A DNA stretch of 64,000 bases, taken from positions 124,001-188,000 of the forward strand of contig CAWKDD010000002.1 in the NCBI GenBank assembly GCA_963848335.1, written 5' to 3'. The translations under genes were made by a program, and so were the position numbers. The DNA is from Chersky-840 sp963848335. Its GTDB lineage: Bacteria; Actinomycetota; Acidimicrobiia; Acidimicrobiales; UBA8190. The notes under the pieces are model-generated. The model was given only the letters and a program-made list of their open reading frames with translations. It was not told where the DNA came from and searched no databases. Below, piece after piece: positions 17,668 to 26,632 of the stretch (position 1 is its first letter; each line of letters starts with the position of its first letter).

Positions 17668-18117
17668 GTGCGCACGTTCTCACCCAAAGCTGACGACATC
17701 ACCCGGGCCTGGCTCGTCATCGACGCCGAGGGACTGGTGCTCGGGAGGCTGGCCACCGAGGTGGCCTCACGCCTGCGCGGCAAGCACAAGGCCATCTTCG
17801 CCCCCCACATCGACACCGGTGACCACGTCGTGGTGGTGAACGCGGCCAAGGTCGTGCTGAGCGCCGACAAAGCCGAGAAGAAGTTCGTCTACCACCACAG
17901 CGGCTACCCCGGAGGGCTCACCAAGAAGGGGTACGGCGAGCTGTTGTCGGAGCGACCCGAGGAGGTCGTCCGCCGGGCGGTGCGCGGCATGCTCCCCCGG
18001 ACGCGCCTGGGCCGCCAGCAGCTGAGCAAGCTCAAGGTGTACGCCGGGGCAGACCATCCCCACCAGGCCCAACAGCCTCAACCCCTCGACCTGCCCGATG
18101 CCCGGGCCCGGTCGTGA
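17668..18117 (+). CDS. rplM: 50S ribosomal protein L13
   Basis: Early-assembly large-subunit protein. 149 residues: WLVIDAEGLVLGRLATEVAS, GDHVVVVNAAKVVLSADKAE, YHHSGYPGGLTKKGYGELL and MLPRTRLGRQQLSKLKVYAG appear in the standard order. GTG 17668 is the first in-frame start that gives the conserved MRTFSPKADDITRAW start. It pairs with rpsI 52 bases downstream, the normal rplM-rpsI arrangement. Confidence 0.97.
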   Translation: MRTFSPKADDITRAWLVIDAEGLVLGRLATEVASRLRGKHKAIFAPHIDTGDHVVVVNAAKVVLSADKAEKKFVYHHSGYPGGLTKKGYGELLSERPEEVVRRAVRGMLPRTRLGRQQLSKLKVYAGADHPHQAQQPQPLDLPDARARS

Positions 18118-18169
18118 TGCTCCGGGTGGCGACAACTTCCGACGAGTCGAAGAGACAGGAACCACGAAC

Positions 18170-18580
18170 GTGACGACGAAGGTCAAGCTGCCCGCACCGC
18201 TGTGCCAGACGACGGGACGCCGCAAGGCCGCGGTGGCGCGCGTCCGGGTCCGTCCGGGCCAGGGCAAGATCACCATCAACCGGCGGGCCTTCGACGACTA
18301 CTTCAGCTCCGCCACCCACCGCATGGTCGTCACCGAGCCGCTCAGGGTCACCAACCTCACCGAGGGCTACGACATCGACGCCACCATCGCCGGCGGTGGT
18401 GTGTCGGGCCAGGCCGGCGCCATGCGCCTGGGGATCACGAGGTCGCTCGTCGAGCTCAACCCCGAGCTGCGCGCCGTCCTCAAGAGGGCCGGACTGCTCA
18501 CCCGCGACGCCCGCGAGAAGGAGAGCAAGAAGTACGGCCTCAAAAAGGCGCGCAAGGCACCTCAGTACTCCAAGCGGTAG
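18170..18580 (+). CDS. rpsI: 30S ribosomal protein S9
   Basis: The C-terminal tail of S9 touches the P-site tRNA. 136 residues: TTGRRKAAVARVRVRPGQGK, NLTEGYDIDATIAGGGVSGQ, GAMRLGITRSLVELNPELR and the invariant end KKARKAPQYSKR. GTG 18170 is the likely start, giving a short extra N-terminus. glmM follows after 12 bases, so these genes are probably co-transcribed. Confidence 0.97.
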   Translation: MTTKVKLPAPLCQTTGRRKAAVARVRVRPGQGKITINRRAFDDYFSSATHRMVVTEPLRVTNLTEGYDIDATIAGGGVSGQAGAMRLGITRSLVELNPELRAVLKRAGLLTRDAREKESKKYGLKKARKAPQYSKR

Positions 18581-18582
18581 TC

Positions 18583-18587
18583 GGAGG
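18583..18587 (+). promoter_or_regulatory. Ribosome binding site fixing the glmM TTG start
   Basis: GGAGG five bases before TTG 18593. The alternative GTG at 18587 overlaps this site, so it is unlikely to be the start. Confidence 0.65.
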
Positions 18588-18592
18588 TGGGG

Positions 18593-19990
18593 TTGCGTTT
18601 CGGCACCGACGGCATCCGCGGGGTCGCCAACGCCGAGTTGGGTGCCGAGCTCGTCATGGCACTCGGGCGCGCCGCGGCCCGGGCCCTGCCGGCCCAGTGC
18701 TTCCTGGTGGGCCGCGACACCAGGCGGTCCGGACCCCTGCTCCAGGCCGCCCTGTCAGCGGGGATGGCGAGCGAGGGAGCCGACGTGGTCGACCTCGGCG
18801 TGCTCCCGACACCCGGCGTGGCGTGGTTGTCGGCCCAGCGCGGCTGTCCCGCCGCGATGGTTTCGGCCTCGCACAACCTCTTCGCCGACAACGGCATCAA
18901 GCTCTTCGCGGCGGGAGGCCTCAAGCTGCCCGACGCCGCCGAAGCCGCCGTCGAGGAGGAGCTCGACCGGGTCCTGGCGTCGGGCGGGCCTGTGTCGCGC
19001 CCGCCCGTGGGACACGGGGTCGGGAGCTTGCGGGCCGAGCCCGGCTCCCGGCACGGGTACGTCGACCATCTCGTGGGCGTGCTCGAAGGGAGAGATCTTT
19101 CGGGCATGAAGGTGGTGGTCGACTGCGCCAACGGCGCCGCCTCGGTGGTGGCGCCCGAAGTTCTCGAACGCCTGGGCGCGGACGTGGTGGCCATCGCCAA
19201 CACCCCTGACGGCGTGAACATCAACGACGGCTGCGGATCCACCCACCCCGAGTCCCTGGCCACCGAGGTCGTGGCCCGTGGCGCCCAGGTCGGGCTGGCA
19301 CTCGACGGGGATGCCGACCGTCTTCTCGCCGTCGACCACACCGGGGCGCTGGTCACCGGTGACGAGCTGCTGTCGCTCTTCGCCACCGATCTGGCGGGCC
19401 GCGGCCAGCTGGCCGGCGCCACCGTCGTCGTCACCGTCATGACCAACCTCGGGTTCCGCCTGGCCATGACCGAGCGGGGCATCACCGTGCACGAGACCCA
19501 GGTGGGCGACCGCTACGTCCTGGAAGCGCTCGACCGCCACGGGCTCACGCTCGGCGGCGAGCAGTCCGGTCACATCGTGTTCCGCGACATGGCCACCACC
19601 GGGGACGGCGTGCTCACCGGGGTGCTGCTGCTCGACCTGGTGCGACGCTCGGGGGCCCCGCTGGGGGAGCTGGCCCGCCATTCCATGCAGCGGCTCCCGC
19701 AGGTGCTCCACAACGTGGCCGCGCCGCGCCCGGCGGATGCCGTGGCGGTGCCGGCGGTGCAGGCCGAGGTCCTCGCCGTCGAGGCCGAGCTCGGTGCGCA
19801 CGGGCGTGTGCTGTTGCGGGCCAGCGGCACCGAGCCCCTCGTCCGGGTGATGGTCGAGGCGGAGGACGAGGCGGTGGCCCAGGCCGCGGCCCTGCGCCTG
19901 GGCGCGGCCGTGGAGAGGGCCCTGCTCCAGCCGGTCGCGCCCGAGGAGGCCCCGGACCGAGCCCCTCGGGGCCGCGACGTTCCCGCCTGA
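18593..19990 (+). CDS. glmM: Phosphoglucosamine mutase
   Basis: Converts glucosamine-6-phosphate to glucosamine-1-phosphate for UDP-GlcNAc and peptidoglycan. 465 residues from TTG 18593 (RFGTDGIRGVAN). The catalytic serine is Ser93 in MVSASHN. The metal loop DGDADRLLAVD and the sugar-binding GGEQSGHIVF follow, and RASGTEPLVRVMVEA is the phosphate-binding C-terminal loop. Directly upstream of glmS, the preceding enzyme of the same pathway. Confidence 0.96.
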   Translation: MRFGTDGIRGVANAELGAELVMALGRAAARALPAQCFLVGRDTRRSGPLLQAALSAGMASEGADVVDLGVLPTPGVAWLSAQRGCPAAMVSASHNLFADNGIKLFAAGGLKLPDAAEAAVEEELDRVLASGGPVSRPPVGHGVGSLRAEPGSRHGYVDHLVGVLEGRDLSGMKVVVDCANGAASVVAPEVLERLGADVVAIANTPDGVNINDGCGSTHPESLATEVVARGAQVGLALDGDADRLLAVDHTGALVTGDELLSLFATDLAGRGQLAGATVVVTVMTNLGFRLAMTERGITVHETQVGDRYVLEALDRHGLTLGGEQSGHIVFRDMATTGDGVLTGVLLLDLVRRSGAPLGELARHSMQRLPQVLHNVAAPRPADAVAVPAVQAEVLAVEAELGAHGRVLLRASGTEPLVRVMVEAEDEAVAQAAALRLGAAVERALLQPVAPEEAPDRAPRGRDVPA

Positions 19991-20004
19991 CGCCGACGAC
20001 GCCC

Positions 20005-20010
20005 TAGCCT
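20005..20010 (+). promoter_or_regulatory. -10 box of glmS, leaderless layout
   Basis: TAGCCT followed by seven bases (tgggccc) and the glmS ATG, with no Shine-Dalgarno sequence. The distance equals that from a -10 box to a transcription start, so the mRNA probably begins at the ATG. Confidence 0.6.
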
Positions 20011-20017
20011 TGGGCCC

Positions 20018-21874
20018 ATGTGCGGCATCATCGGCGCCACCGGAGGCGATGAGGTACTCGGTGTCCTGCTCCAGGGCCTCGAGCGCCTCGAATACCGCGG
20101 GTACGACTCGGCCGGTGTGGCCCTGCAGTCCGGGGGCGCCCTGTGGCGGGCCCGGGCGGCGACCGGCACCCGCTCCCTGGAGGACCTCCGCAAGGTCGTC
20201 GAGGAGGGCCCGGGCCAGGTGACGGCCGGCATCGGCCACACCCGGTGGGCCACCCACGGCCATCCCACCGAGGGCAACGCCCACCCCATCCTCGACTGCA
20301 CCGGCCACGTCGCCGTGGTCCACAACGGCATCATCGAGAACTGGCGGGATCTGGCCGAGCAGCTGCGGGCCGAGGGCCATGTCTTCGTTTCGGAGACCGA
20401 CACCGAGGTCTTCGCCCACCTGATCGAGCGGGAGCTCTCAGGCGGGGCATCCTTGGCCGACGCGGTGCGGGCCACTCTGCGCCAGGTGCGGGGCGCGTTC
20501 GCACTGGCGGTCGTGTGCGCGGCCGAGCCCGGCACCATCGTGGCGGGGCGCCGGGTGTCGCCGCTCATCATCGGCATGGGCGAAGGCGACGAGGGCGAGG
20601 GCCTGCTCGCCTCCGACATTCCCGCGCTGCTCGGCCGGACGCGGCGGTTCTGGGTCCTCGACGACGACCAGATCGTGGTGTTGCGACCCGGTTCCATGCG
20701 CGTCACCACGCTGCAGGGCAAAGAGGTCGAGCCCAAGGAGCTGCACGTCGACTGGGACCTCGAGGCGGCGGAGAAAGGTGGATACCCCGACTTCATGGGG
20801 AAGGAGATCCACGAGCAGCCCCGGGCGATCGCCGACACCCTTCTCGGACGGCTCCTGCCCGACGGGACCGTCGAGCTCGACGAGTTCCGGATCACCGACG
20901 ACGAGTTGCGCCACATCGACAAGGTCTTCGTGGTGGCATGCGGCTCGAGCTATCACGCCGGCATGGTGGCGAAGTACGCCATCGAGCGCCTGGCCCGCCT
21001 CCCCACCGAGATCGACATCGCCTCGGAGTTCCGTTACCGGGACCCGGTGCTCGACGACCGGACGCTCGTCGTGGGGGTGAGCCAGTCCGGCGAGACGATC
21101 GACACCCTTCAAGCCATGCGCGAGGCGCGCCAGTGGGACGCCAAGATCATGGTCATCTCCAACGTCGTGGACTCGTCCATGGCCCGCGAGGCCGACGGCG
21201 TGCTCTACACGCGTGCCGGGCCCGAGGTGGGCGTGGCCGCCACCAAGACACACCTGACCCAGGTCGTGGCGCTCGAGCTGCTGGCGCTGTACCTCGCCCA
21301 GCTCCGGGGGTTCGCCGAGCCCGCCGACGCACGGGTGCTGTTCGCCGACCTGGCCAGGCTGCCCGAGCTCGTGGAGCGGGCCCTGGACCCCGGGCGCGAT
21401 GCCGAGGTCGCCGAGATCGCCGGGAAATTCGCCGACACCCGCGACTTCTTCTTCCTGGGCCGTCACGTCGGGTTCCCCGTGGCCCTCGAGGGCGCGCTGA
21501 AGCTCAAGGAGATCTCGTACCTGCGGGCCGAGGGCTACCCGGCTGGAGAGCTCAAGCACGGGCCCATCGCGTTGATCGTCCCCGGGACCGTCGTGGTGGG
21601 CGTGGCCACGCGGACGCACCTGTGGGAGAAGATGATGGGCAACGTGGCCGAGGTGCGCGCTCGCGGTGCCACGGTCGTCCTGGTGGCCAACGAGGGCGAC
21701 GAGGAGACAGCCGCCCAGGCCGACGAGGTGCTGTGGGTCCCCCGCACCCACCCGCTGTTCGCGCCGGTAATCGACGTCGTACCCCTCCAGCTCCTGGCGT
21801 ACCACATCGCGCGTGCGCACGGCCACGACGTCGATAGGCCCCGCAACCTGGCCAAGACGGTCACGGTGGAGTGA
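20018..21874 (+). CDS. glmS: Glutamine-fructose-6-phosphate aminotransferase (isomerizing)
   Basis: Makes glucosamine-6-phosphate from fructose-6-phosphate and glutamine. 618 residues. Cys2, exposed after Met removal (MCGIIGATGG), is the glutaminase nucleophile; the GATase block HTRWATHGHPTEGNAHP is near residues 76-92. Two SIS domains follow, with GSSYHAGMVAKY, SQSGETIDTLQAM and EGYPAGELKHGPIAL, and the end is PRNLAKTVTVE. A promoter box sits seven bases before the ATG and no glmS ribozyme space exists in the 27-base gap. Confidence 0.97.
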   Translation: MCGIIGATGGDEVLGVLLQGLERLEYRGYDSAGVALQSGGALWRARAATGTRSLEDLRKVVEEGPGQVTAGIGHTRWATHGHPTEGNAHPILDCTGHVAVVHNGIIENWRDLAEQLRAEGHVFVSETDTEVFAHLIERELSGGASLADAVRATLRQVRGAFALAVVCAAEPGTIVAGRRVSPLIIGMGEGDEGEGLLASDIPALLGRTRRFWVLDDDQIVVLRPGSMRVTTLQGKEVEPKELHVDWDLEAAEKGGYPDFMGKEIHEQPRAIADTLLGRLLPDGTVELDEFRITDDELRHIDKVFVVACGSSYHAGMVAKYAIERLARLPTEIDIASEFRYRDPVLDDRTLVVGVSQSGETIDTLQAMREARQWDAKIMVISNVVDSSMAREADGVLYTRAGPEVGVAATKTHLTQVVALELLALYLAQLRGFAEPADARVLFADLARLPELVERALDPGRDAEVAEIAGKFADTRDFFFLGRHVGFPVALEGALKLKEISYLRAEGYPAGELKHGPIALIVPGTVVVGVATRTHLWEKMMGNVAEVRARGATVVLVANEGDEETAAQADEVLWVPRTHPLFAPVIDVVPLQLLAYHIARAHGHDVDRPRNLAKTVTVE

Positions 21875-22317
21875 CGGCGCCCGGCGGCGACCTCGGCGTG
21901 GGGGGCGTCCGCGGCATCGGTGTCGACGCTGTCGACGTGGACAGGTTCCGCCACGTCATCGAGCGCCGTCCCGGCATCGTGGACCGCTTGTTCACCGAGG
22001 ACGAGCGCGCCTACGCCGAGCGCAGCCGCGACCGGGGCCCACGTCTGGCCGTCCGCTTTGCCGCCAAGGAGGCCGTGCTCAAGGCGCTCGGGGTGGGCGT
22101 CGGGGCGGCGGGGTTTCGCGACGTCGAGGTGGTACGGGCCGACAACGGCCGACCGGGCCTGGTGCTGTCGGGGCGCGCCGCGCTGCTCAGCGACGGCCAG
22201 GGCGTGCGCCGGTGGCACCTGTCGTTGACCCACACCGACACCATGGCGGTGGCGACGGTCGTGGCCGAGGGTTCGGGAGACGGGTTGGTGGGCCGGGGCG
22301 GTGGTCCGAGGCCGTGA
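21871..22317 (+). CDS. acpS: Holo-[acyl-carrier-protein] synthase
   Basis: Transfers phosphopantetheine from CoA to acyl carrier protein. 148 residues. The two metal-binding regions are visible: GIGVDAVDVDRFRHVI (Asp) and AVRFAAKEAVLKALGVG (Glu and Lys). The first 15 residues are Gly-rich and not conserved, so a later start is possible, although GTG 21871 overlaps the glmS stop (GTGA). Its stop overlaps the next start in the same way. acpS beside alr and an NAD(P)HX repair gene is a common actinobacterial order. Confidence 0.93.
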   Translation: MTAPGGDLGVGGVRGIGVDAVDVDRFRHVIERRPGIVDRLFTEDERAYAERSRDRGPRLAVRFAAKEAVLKALGVGVGAAGFRDVEVVRADNGRPGLVLSGRAALLSDGQGVRRWHLSLTHTDTMAVATVVAEGSGDGLVGRGGGPRP

Positions 22318-23720
22318 AGCCCGTGCTCCGCGTGGAGGACATGCGGGCCGTCGACGCCCACGCGCTCGCCACGGTGTCCGAGGAGACGCTCGTCGAACGG
22401 GCGGGCACCGCCGTGGCGACCTGGGCCATCCGCATGTTGGGCGGTACCTACGGACGCCATGTCGTCGTCGTCGCCGGCAAGGGGAACAACGGCGCCGACG
22501 GCCGCGTGGCGGCGGCCCGCCTGCGTAGGCGCGGCGCCCGGGTGACCGTCGTCGAGGCGGGTGACGCTCCGGACCGCATCGGACCGCAGGGCACCGTCGA
22601 CCTCGTGATCGACGCCGCCTACGGGACAGGTTTCCGAGGTACCTACCGGGCCCCCGCAGTCTCACCGGGTGTGCCCGTGCTCGCCGTCGACATCCCCTCG
22701 GGCGTCGACGGCGACACCGGGGAGGCCTGCGGCGAGCCCCTGCGCGCCGATGTGACGGTGACGTTCGCGGCGCTCAAGACCGGCCTGCTGCAGGGGGAGG
22801 GCCTCTTGCTCGCGGGCCAGGTGGAGGTGGCCGACATCGGCCTCGACGTGAGCCGGGCGCGCACGTGGATGGTGGAGGACTCCGACGTGGCCGCCATGCT
22901 CGCGCCGCGGCCACGCAACGCGTACAAGTGGCAGTCGGCCGTGGCGGTGGTGGCGGGCTCCCCCGGCATGACCGGTGCCGCCGGTCTGTGCGCCCGCGCC
23001 GCTTATCGCGCCGGCGCCGGGATGGTCCGGCTGGGGATCCCCGGCGGGGATCTCGCCGACCTCCCGGTGAGCGAAGCAGTCGGTACCTCTCTGGCGGCAG
23101 AGGGATGGTCGTCGGAGGCGCTGGCCATGGCCCAGCGGTGCCGGGCGTTGGTCGTGGGGCCCGGGCTCGGTCGGGCTGCCGCGACCGTGGCCGACGTACG
23201 CGCCCTCGTCGGACGGGCCGCCGTGCCTGCCGTCGTGGACGCCGATGGCCTCTTCGCTCTGGGCACGGGCGACGAGATCGGCGCCGCGCTGGGCCCGGTG
23301 GCACGGGAGGGGACCGACGGCGGGGGGTGCAAGGCCGTGCTCACCCCTCACGACGGGGAATTCGCCCGGTTGGCGGGAGCCCCGCCCGGCCCCGACAGGA
23401 TCGACGCCGCTTCGGGTCTGGCCCGGCGAAGTGGCGCCGTGGTGCTGCTCAAGGGCCCCACGACCGTCGTCGCCCATCCGGCCGGGAGCGTGCTGCTGGC
23501 CACGGCGGGGTCCCCCCGGCTGGCCACGGCGGGCACCGGCGACGTGCTGTCGGGGGCCATCGGGGCGTTCGTGGCACGCGGGGTCGACCTGCACCATGCC
23601 GCCGCGCTGGCCGCCCACGTCCACGGGCGTGCCGCCGAGCTGGGACTGCGCGAGGGACTGGTGGCCGGGGACCTCGCCGATCTGCTGGGCCGATGGCTGT
23701 CGTCGATCCGCCGGGGATGA
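22314..23720 (+). CDS. nnr: Bifunctional NAD(P)HX epimerase/dehydratase
   Basis: Repairs hydrated NAD(P)H. 468 residues. The N-terminal YjeF_N epimerase domain (about 1-200) shows VVAGKGNNGADGRVAA and AVDIPSGVDGDTGE. The C-terminal ribokinase-like dehydratase domain (about 205-468) shows KWQSAVAVVAGSPGMTGAA, VVDADGLFAL, LTPHDGEFARL and the ATP/ADP site ATAGTGDVLSGAIGAF. GTG 22314 overlaps the acpS stop and the TGA overlaps the alr ATG. Confidence 0.95.
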   Translation: MKPVLRVEDMRAVDAHALATVSEETLVERAGTAVATWAIRMLGGTYGRHVVVVAGKGNNGADGRVAAARLRRRGARVTVVEAGDAPDRIGPQGTVDLVIDAAYGTGFRGTYRAPAVSPGVPVLAVDIPSGVDGDTGEACGEPLRADVTVTFAALKTGLLQGEGLLLAGQVEVADIGLDVSRARTWMVEDSDVAAMLAPRPRNAYKWQSAVAVVAGSPGMTGAAGLCARAAYRAGAGMVRLGIPGGDLADLPVSEAVGTSLAAEGWSSEALAMAQRCRALVVGPGLGRAAATVADVRALVGRAAVPAVVDADGLFALGTGDEIGAALGPVAREGTDGGGCKAVLTPHDGEFARLAGAPPGPDRIDAASGLARRSGAVVLLKGPTTVVAHPAGSVLLATAGSPRLATAGTGDVLSGAIGAFVARGVDLHHAAALAAHVHGRAAELGLREGLVAGDLADLLGRWLSSIRRG

Positions 23721-24937
23721 GCCCCGCCGGGGTCCGGGGCGGGCCCGGCGTGACCGCCCCGCCCGTCGGGTTGCGCCCCGTGTGGGCCGAGATCGACCTC
23801 GCCGCCGTCCGCCACAACGCCACGCTCCTGCGCCAGGCGTCGTCCCCCGCCGCGTTGTGTGCGGTGGTCAAGGCCGACGCCTACGGGCACGGCGCCGTCC
23901 CCGTGGCCCGGGCCGCCCTCGAGGGGGGTGCGACGTGGTTGGCGGTGGCGACCCCCGAGGAAGGACTCGAGCTGCGGGCCGCCGACATCGCCGCACCGGT
24001 GCTGCTGTTGTCCGAGCCGACCGCCGCTGCCATGCCCGACGTCGTGGCCGCCAAGCTCACCCTGACGCTGTACTCGCGCCCGGGCATCCGGGCCGCCGCC
24101 GCCTCCTCGGCGCGCGCCGGCGTCGTCACCGACGTGCACGTGAAGGTGGACACGGGCATGCACCGTGTGGGGGCGGACCGCGCCGAGCTGGTCGAGGTGG
24201 TCGGGGCCGTGGCGGCGGAGCCGTCCCTGCGCTTCGCGGCCTTGTGGACGCACTTCCCCGTGGCCGACGGCACCGACGGCGGGGACCGTGCCTTCACCGA
24301 AGCCCAGATCCGGAGCCTCGAAGCGTTGCGTGACGCCCTGGGGCGCGCCGGGCATCGCCCCCCGCTGCTCCACGCCGCCAACTCCGCCGGCGCTCTGGCC
24401 TACCCGGGCGCCCGCTTCGACCTGGTGCGCTGCGGCATCGCGCTGTACGGGGTCCCCCCGTTCCCCGTGGTCGACCCCGTGGTGGCCGACGTCATGGCGT
24501 CGACGGGCGCGGTGGCGCTTCGCCCCGTGCTCTCGCTGCGCGCCAAGGTGACCATGGTGCGCCGGCTCGACGCCGCCGAGCGTCCCTCCTACGGCCGCCT
24601 CCGCGCCCTGGGCCGACGCTCGACGGTGGCCACCGTGCCCCTGGGCTATGCCGACGGCGTGCCCCGGCGGTACTTCACCAACGGCGGTACGGTGCTCGTG
24701 GGCGGCCGGCGCCGTCCGCTGGCCGGGATGGTCACGATGGACCAGATCGTGGTGGACTGCGGCCCCTCGGAGGAGGTCGCGGTGGGCGACGACGTGGTCC
24801 TGATCGGCGAGCAGGGGGCCGAGTCGCTCACGGCGTCGGACTGGGCGGGCGTCCTCGGCACCATCGGGCACGAGGTGCTCTGCGGCATCGGTGCCCGGGT
24901 GCCCCGTGTGGTCGTCGATCGGAGGGACGGTTCATGA
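23717..24937 (+). CDS. alr: Alanine racemase
   Basis: PLP enzyme that makes D-alanine for peptidoglycan. 406 residues. The PLP lysine is Lys52 in AVVKADAYGHGAV. DVHVKVDTGMHRVG, the PLP-barrel FDLVRCGIALYGV and the C-terminal region with the catalytic Tyr of SYGR and PLGYADGVPRRYF are present. The first 20 residues are an extra Gly/Pro-rich stretch. The ATG overlaps the nnr stop; the stop overlaps the following hydrolase. Confidence 0.97.
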   Translation: MSPAGVRGGPGVTAPPVGLRPVWAEIDLAAVRHNATLLRQASSPAALCAVVKADAYGHGAVPVARAALEGGATWLAVATPEEGLELRAADIAAPVLLLSEPTAAAMPDVVAAKLTLTLYSRPGIRAAAASSARAGVVTDVHVKVDTGMHRVGADRAELVEVVGAVAAEPSLRFAALWTHFPVADGTDGGDRAFTEAQIRSLEALRDALGRAGHRPPLLHAANSAGALAYPGARFDLVRCGIALYGVPPFPVVDPVVADVMASTGAVALRPVLSLRAKVTMVRRLDAAERPSYGRLRALGRRSTVATVPLGYADGVPRRYFTNGGTVLVGGRRRPLAGMVTMDQIVVDCGPSEEVAVGDDVVLIGEQGAESLTASDWAGVLGTIGHEVLCGIGARVPRVVVDRRDGS

Positions 24938-26025
24938 GCGACAAGCGACCCTTGACCAGGAGCCGGCTGGTCCGGGGCGCGGCTGCCGGCGCCGGTGCCG
25001 CCCTGGCCGTGGGGTGGGCCGCCCAGCACCGGCTCGTGGCCCGGACCCGCTCGACCCCCCAGGACATCGAGGCCGAAGGCCTCACCGTCCCCCCCGACTG
25101 CGTGCAGCACGTGGTCGAGGTGGACGACGGGGGCCGTATCCACGTCGTCGAGCGCGGCCAGGGCCCTCCCGTCGTGCTCCTCCACGGCTACATGTTGAGC
25201 GGTGCCCTGTGGGCGCACCAACTGCGCGACCTGGCCGAGCACCACCGGGTGATCGTCCCGGACCTGCGCGGCCACGGCAGTTCGGTCCCCGGCACCTCCG
25301 GATTTTCGTCGGTGGCCGCGCCCGGTCCCGTGGCCGAGCTGCGCGCCGACGCCCGTATGGCCGCGGCCCAGGAGGGCTCCCCGGGCGTGCGCCGCCTGGC
25401 GGTCGACGTGCGGGCCGTGCTCGACACCCTCGAAGTCGAGCACGCGCTGGTGGTGGGGCACTCCATGGGTGGCATGGTGGCCCTCCAGCTCGTCCACGAC
25501 ATGGGCCGGGAAGAGCTGCACAGGCGGGTGGCGGGACTGGCCCTGGTGTCCACGACGGCGGGCCCCTTCACCCGCCTGCCCGGCCTGGGGGGCATGGCGC
25601 GCGTGGCCCGGCCCGTCTCGGCCCGCGCCGTGTCGCTGGCCGACCGGCTGGGCGTGAGCGCGCTGGGGTCCCAGGACCTGCGCTGGTGGCTCACCCGCCT
25701 GGGATTCGGGGCCGACGCCCCTCCGGCCCAGGTCCGTTTCGTAGAGGGGCTGCATCTGGCCACGCCGTCGGCCACGGTGATCGACCTCCTTCCCTCTCTG
25801 GCGCTGTTCGACCTGTCGAAATGGCTCGGATCCGTCGAGCTGCCCGTGCTGGTGGTGGTGGGATCCCATGATCGGCTCACCCCTCCGCGCCACGCCTTGC
25901 GCACGGCGAGCGCGCTGGCCCACTCCGAGCTCGTGGAGCTGCCCCGCTGCGGGCACATGCCCATGATCGAGCGCCGGCGTGAATTCACCCGGCTGATCGA
26001 GGAGTTCATGGCCAAGATCGGCTGA
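24934..26025 (+). CDS. Alpha/beta hydrolase, membrane-anchored or exported
   Basis: 363 residues. After a basic N-terminus (MSDKRPLTRSRLVRG) a hydrophobic stretch AAAGAGAALAVGWAA could anchor or export it. The fold motifs follow: oxyanion HGYMLSGALW, the nucleophile elbow VGHSMGGMVAL, the acid in VVGSHDRLTPP and the His in RCGHMPMIE. The substrate cannot be read from sequence. It lies between alr and the DNA glycosylase; alr-hydrolase-tsaE is a frequent order in actinobacteria. Start overlaps the alr stop. Confidence 0.9.
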   Translation: MSDKRPLTRSRLVRGAAAGAGAALAVGWAAQHRLVARTRSTPQDIEAEGLTVPPDCVQHVVEVDDGGRIHVVERGQGPPVVLLHGYMLSGALWAHQLRDLAEHHRVIVPDLRGHGSSVPGTSGFSSVAAPGPVAELRADARMAAAQEGSPGVRRLAVDVRAVLDTLEVEHALVVGHSMGGMVALQLVHDMGREELHRRVAGLALVSTTAGPFTRLPGLGGMARVARPVSARAVSLADRLGVSALGSQDLRWWLTRLGFGADAPPAQVRFVEGLHLATPSATVIDLLPSLALFDLSKWLGSVELPVLVVVGSHDRLTPPRHALRTASALAHSELVELPRCGHMPMIERRREFTRLIEEFMAKIG

Positions 26026-26056
26026 AACCGCCGGCGGCCCCGGGGCCTGGCGGCGA

Positions 26057-26062
26057 TACCAT
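26057..26062 (+). promoter_or_regulatory. -10 box of the udg-tsa operon, leaderless layout
   Basis: TACCAT followed by six bases and GTG 26069, with no ribosome binding site. Confidence 0.5.
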
Positions 26063-26068
26063 GCCGTC

Positions 26069-26632
26069 GTGGGCACCTTGGCCGAGCTCCAGACGGCGGC
26101 CCAGGCCTGCACGCGATGTGCCCTGGCCGCCGGCCGGACCCAGGTGGTGTTCGGCGTTGGCGACGGATCGGCGTCGCTCATGTTCGTCGGCGAAGGGCCC
26201 GGACGTGAGGAGGACCTGGCGGGCGAGCCGTTCGTGGGCCGGTCGGGAAAGCTGCTCGACAAGCTCCTGCACCAGGAGATCGGTCTCGAGCGGAGCCAGT
26301 GCTACATCGCCAACGTCGTCAAGTGCCGTCCCCCCGGCAACCGCGATCCTCTCCCCGACGAGATCGCCTCGTGCCGCCCCTACCTCGATGCCCAGCTGGA
26401 GCTGGTCTCCCCGAGCGTCGTGATCACCCTGGGGAACTTCGCCACGCGCCTGCTGCTCGACACCACCGAGGGGATCCGACGCGTACGCGGGCGCGCCTAC
26501 CGCTTTGGCGGCGGTCATCTCGTCCCCACCTACCATCCCGCCGCCGGGCTGCGAGGCGGGGCCGAGGTGGTGGCCGAGATGCGCGCCGACTTCGTCCGGG
26601 CCAAGCGGCTCCTCATCGGCGACCCGGCGTGA
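26069..26632 (+). CDS. Uracil-DNA glycosylase, family 4 (iron-sulfur)
   Basis: Removes uracil from DNA to start base-excision repair. 187 residues. Cys14 and Cys17 (ACTRCAL) plus the later CRPPGNRDP and SCRPYL cysteines give the [4Fe-4S] pattern of family 4. GEGPGREEDLAGEPFVGRSG (about residues 41-60) is the active-site block and TYHPAA the second motif. GTG 26069 is supported by the promoter six bases before it. Its stop overlaps tsaE. Confidence 0.94.
   Translation: MGTLAELQTAAQACTRCALAAGRTQVVFGVGDGSASLMFVGEGPGREEDLAGEPFVGRSGKLLDKLLHQEIGLERSQCYIANVVKCRPPGNRDPLPDEIASCRPYLDAQLELVSPSVVITLGNFATRLLLDTTEGIRRVRGRAYRFGGGHLVPTYHPAAGLRGGAEVVAEMRADFVRAKRLLIGDPA

Noticed and set aside
19991..20017. 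glmS ribozyme
   Set aside because: The gap is only 27 bases and holds a promoter box; the ribozyme needs well over 100.
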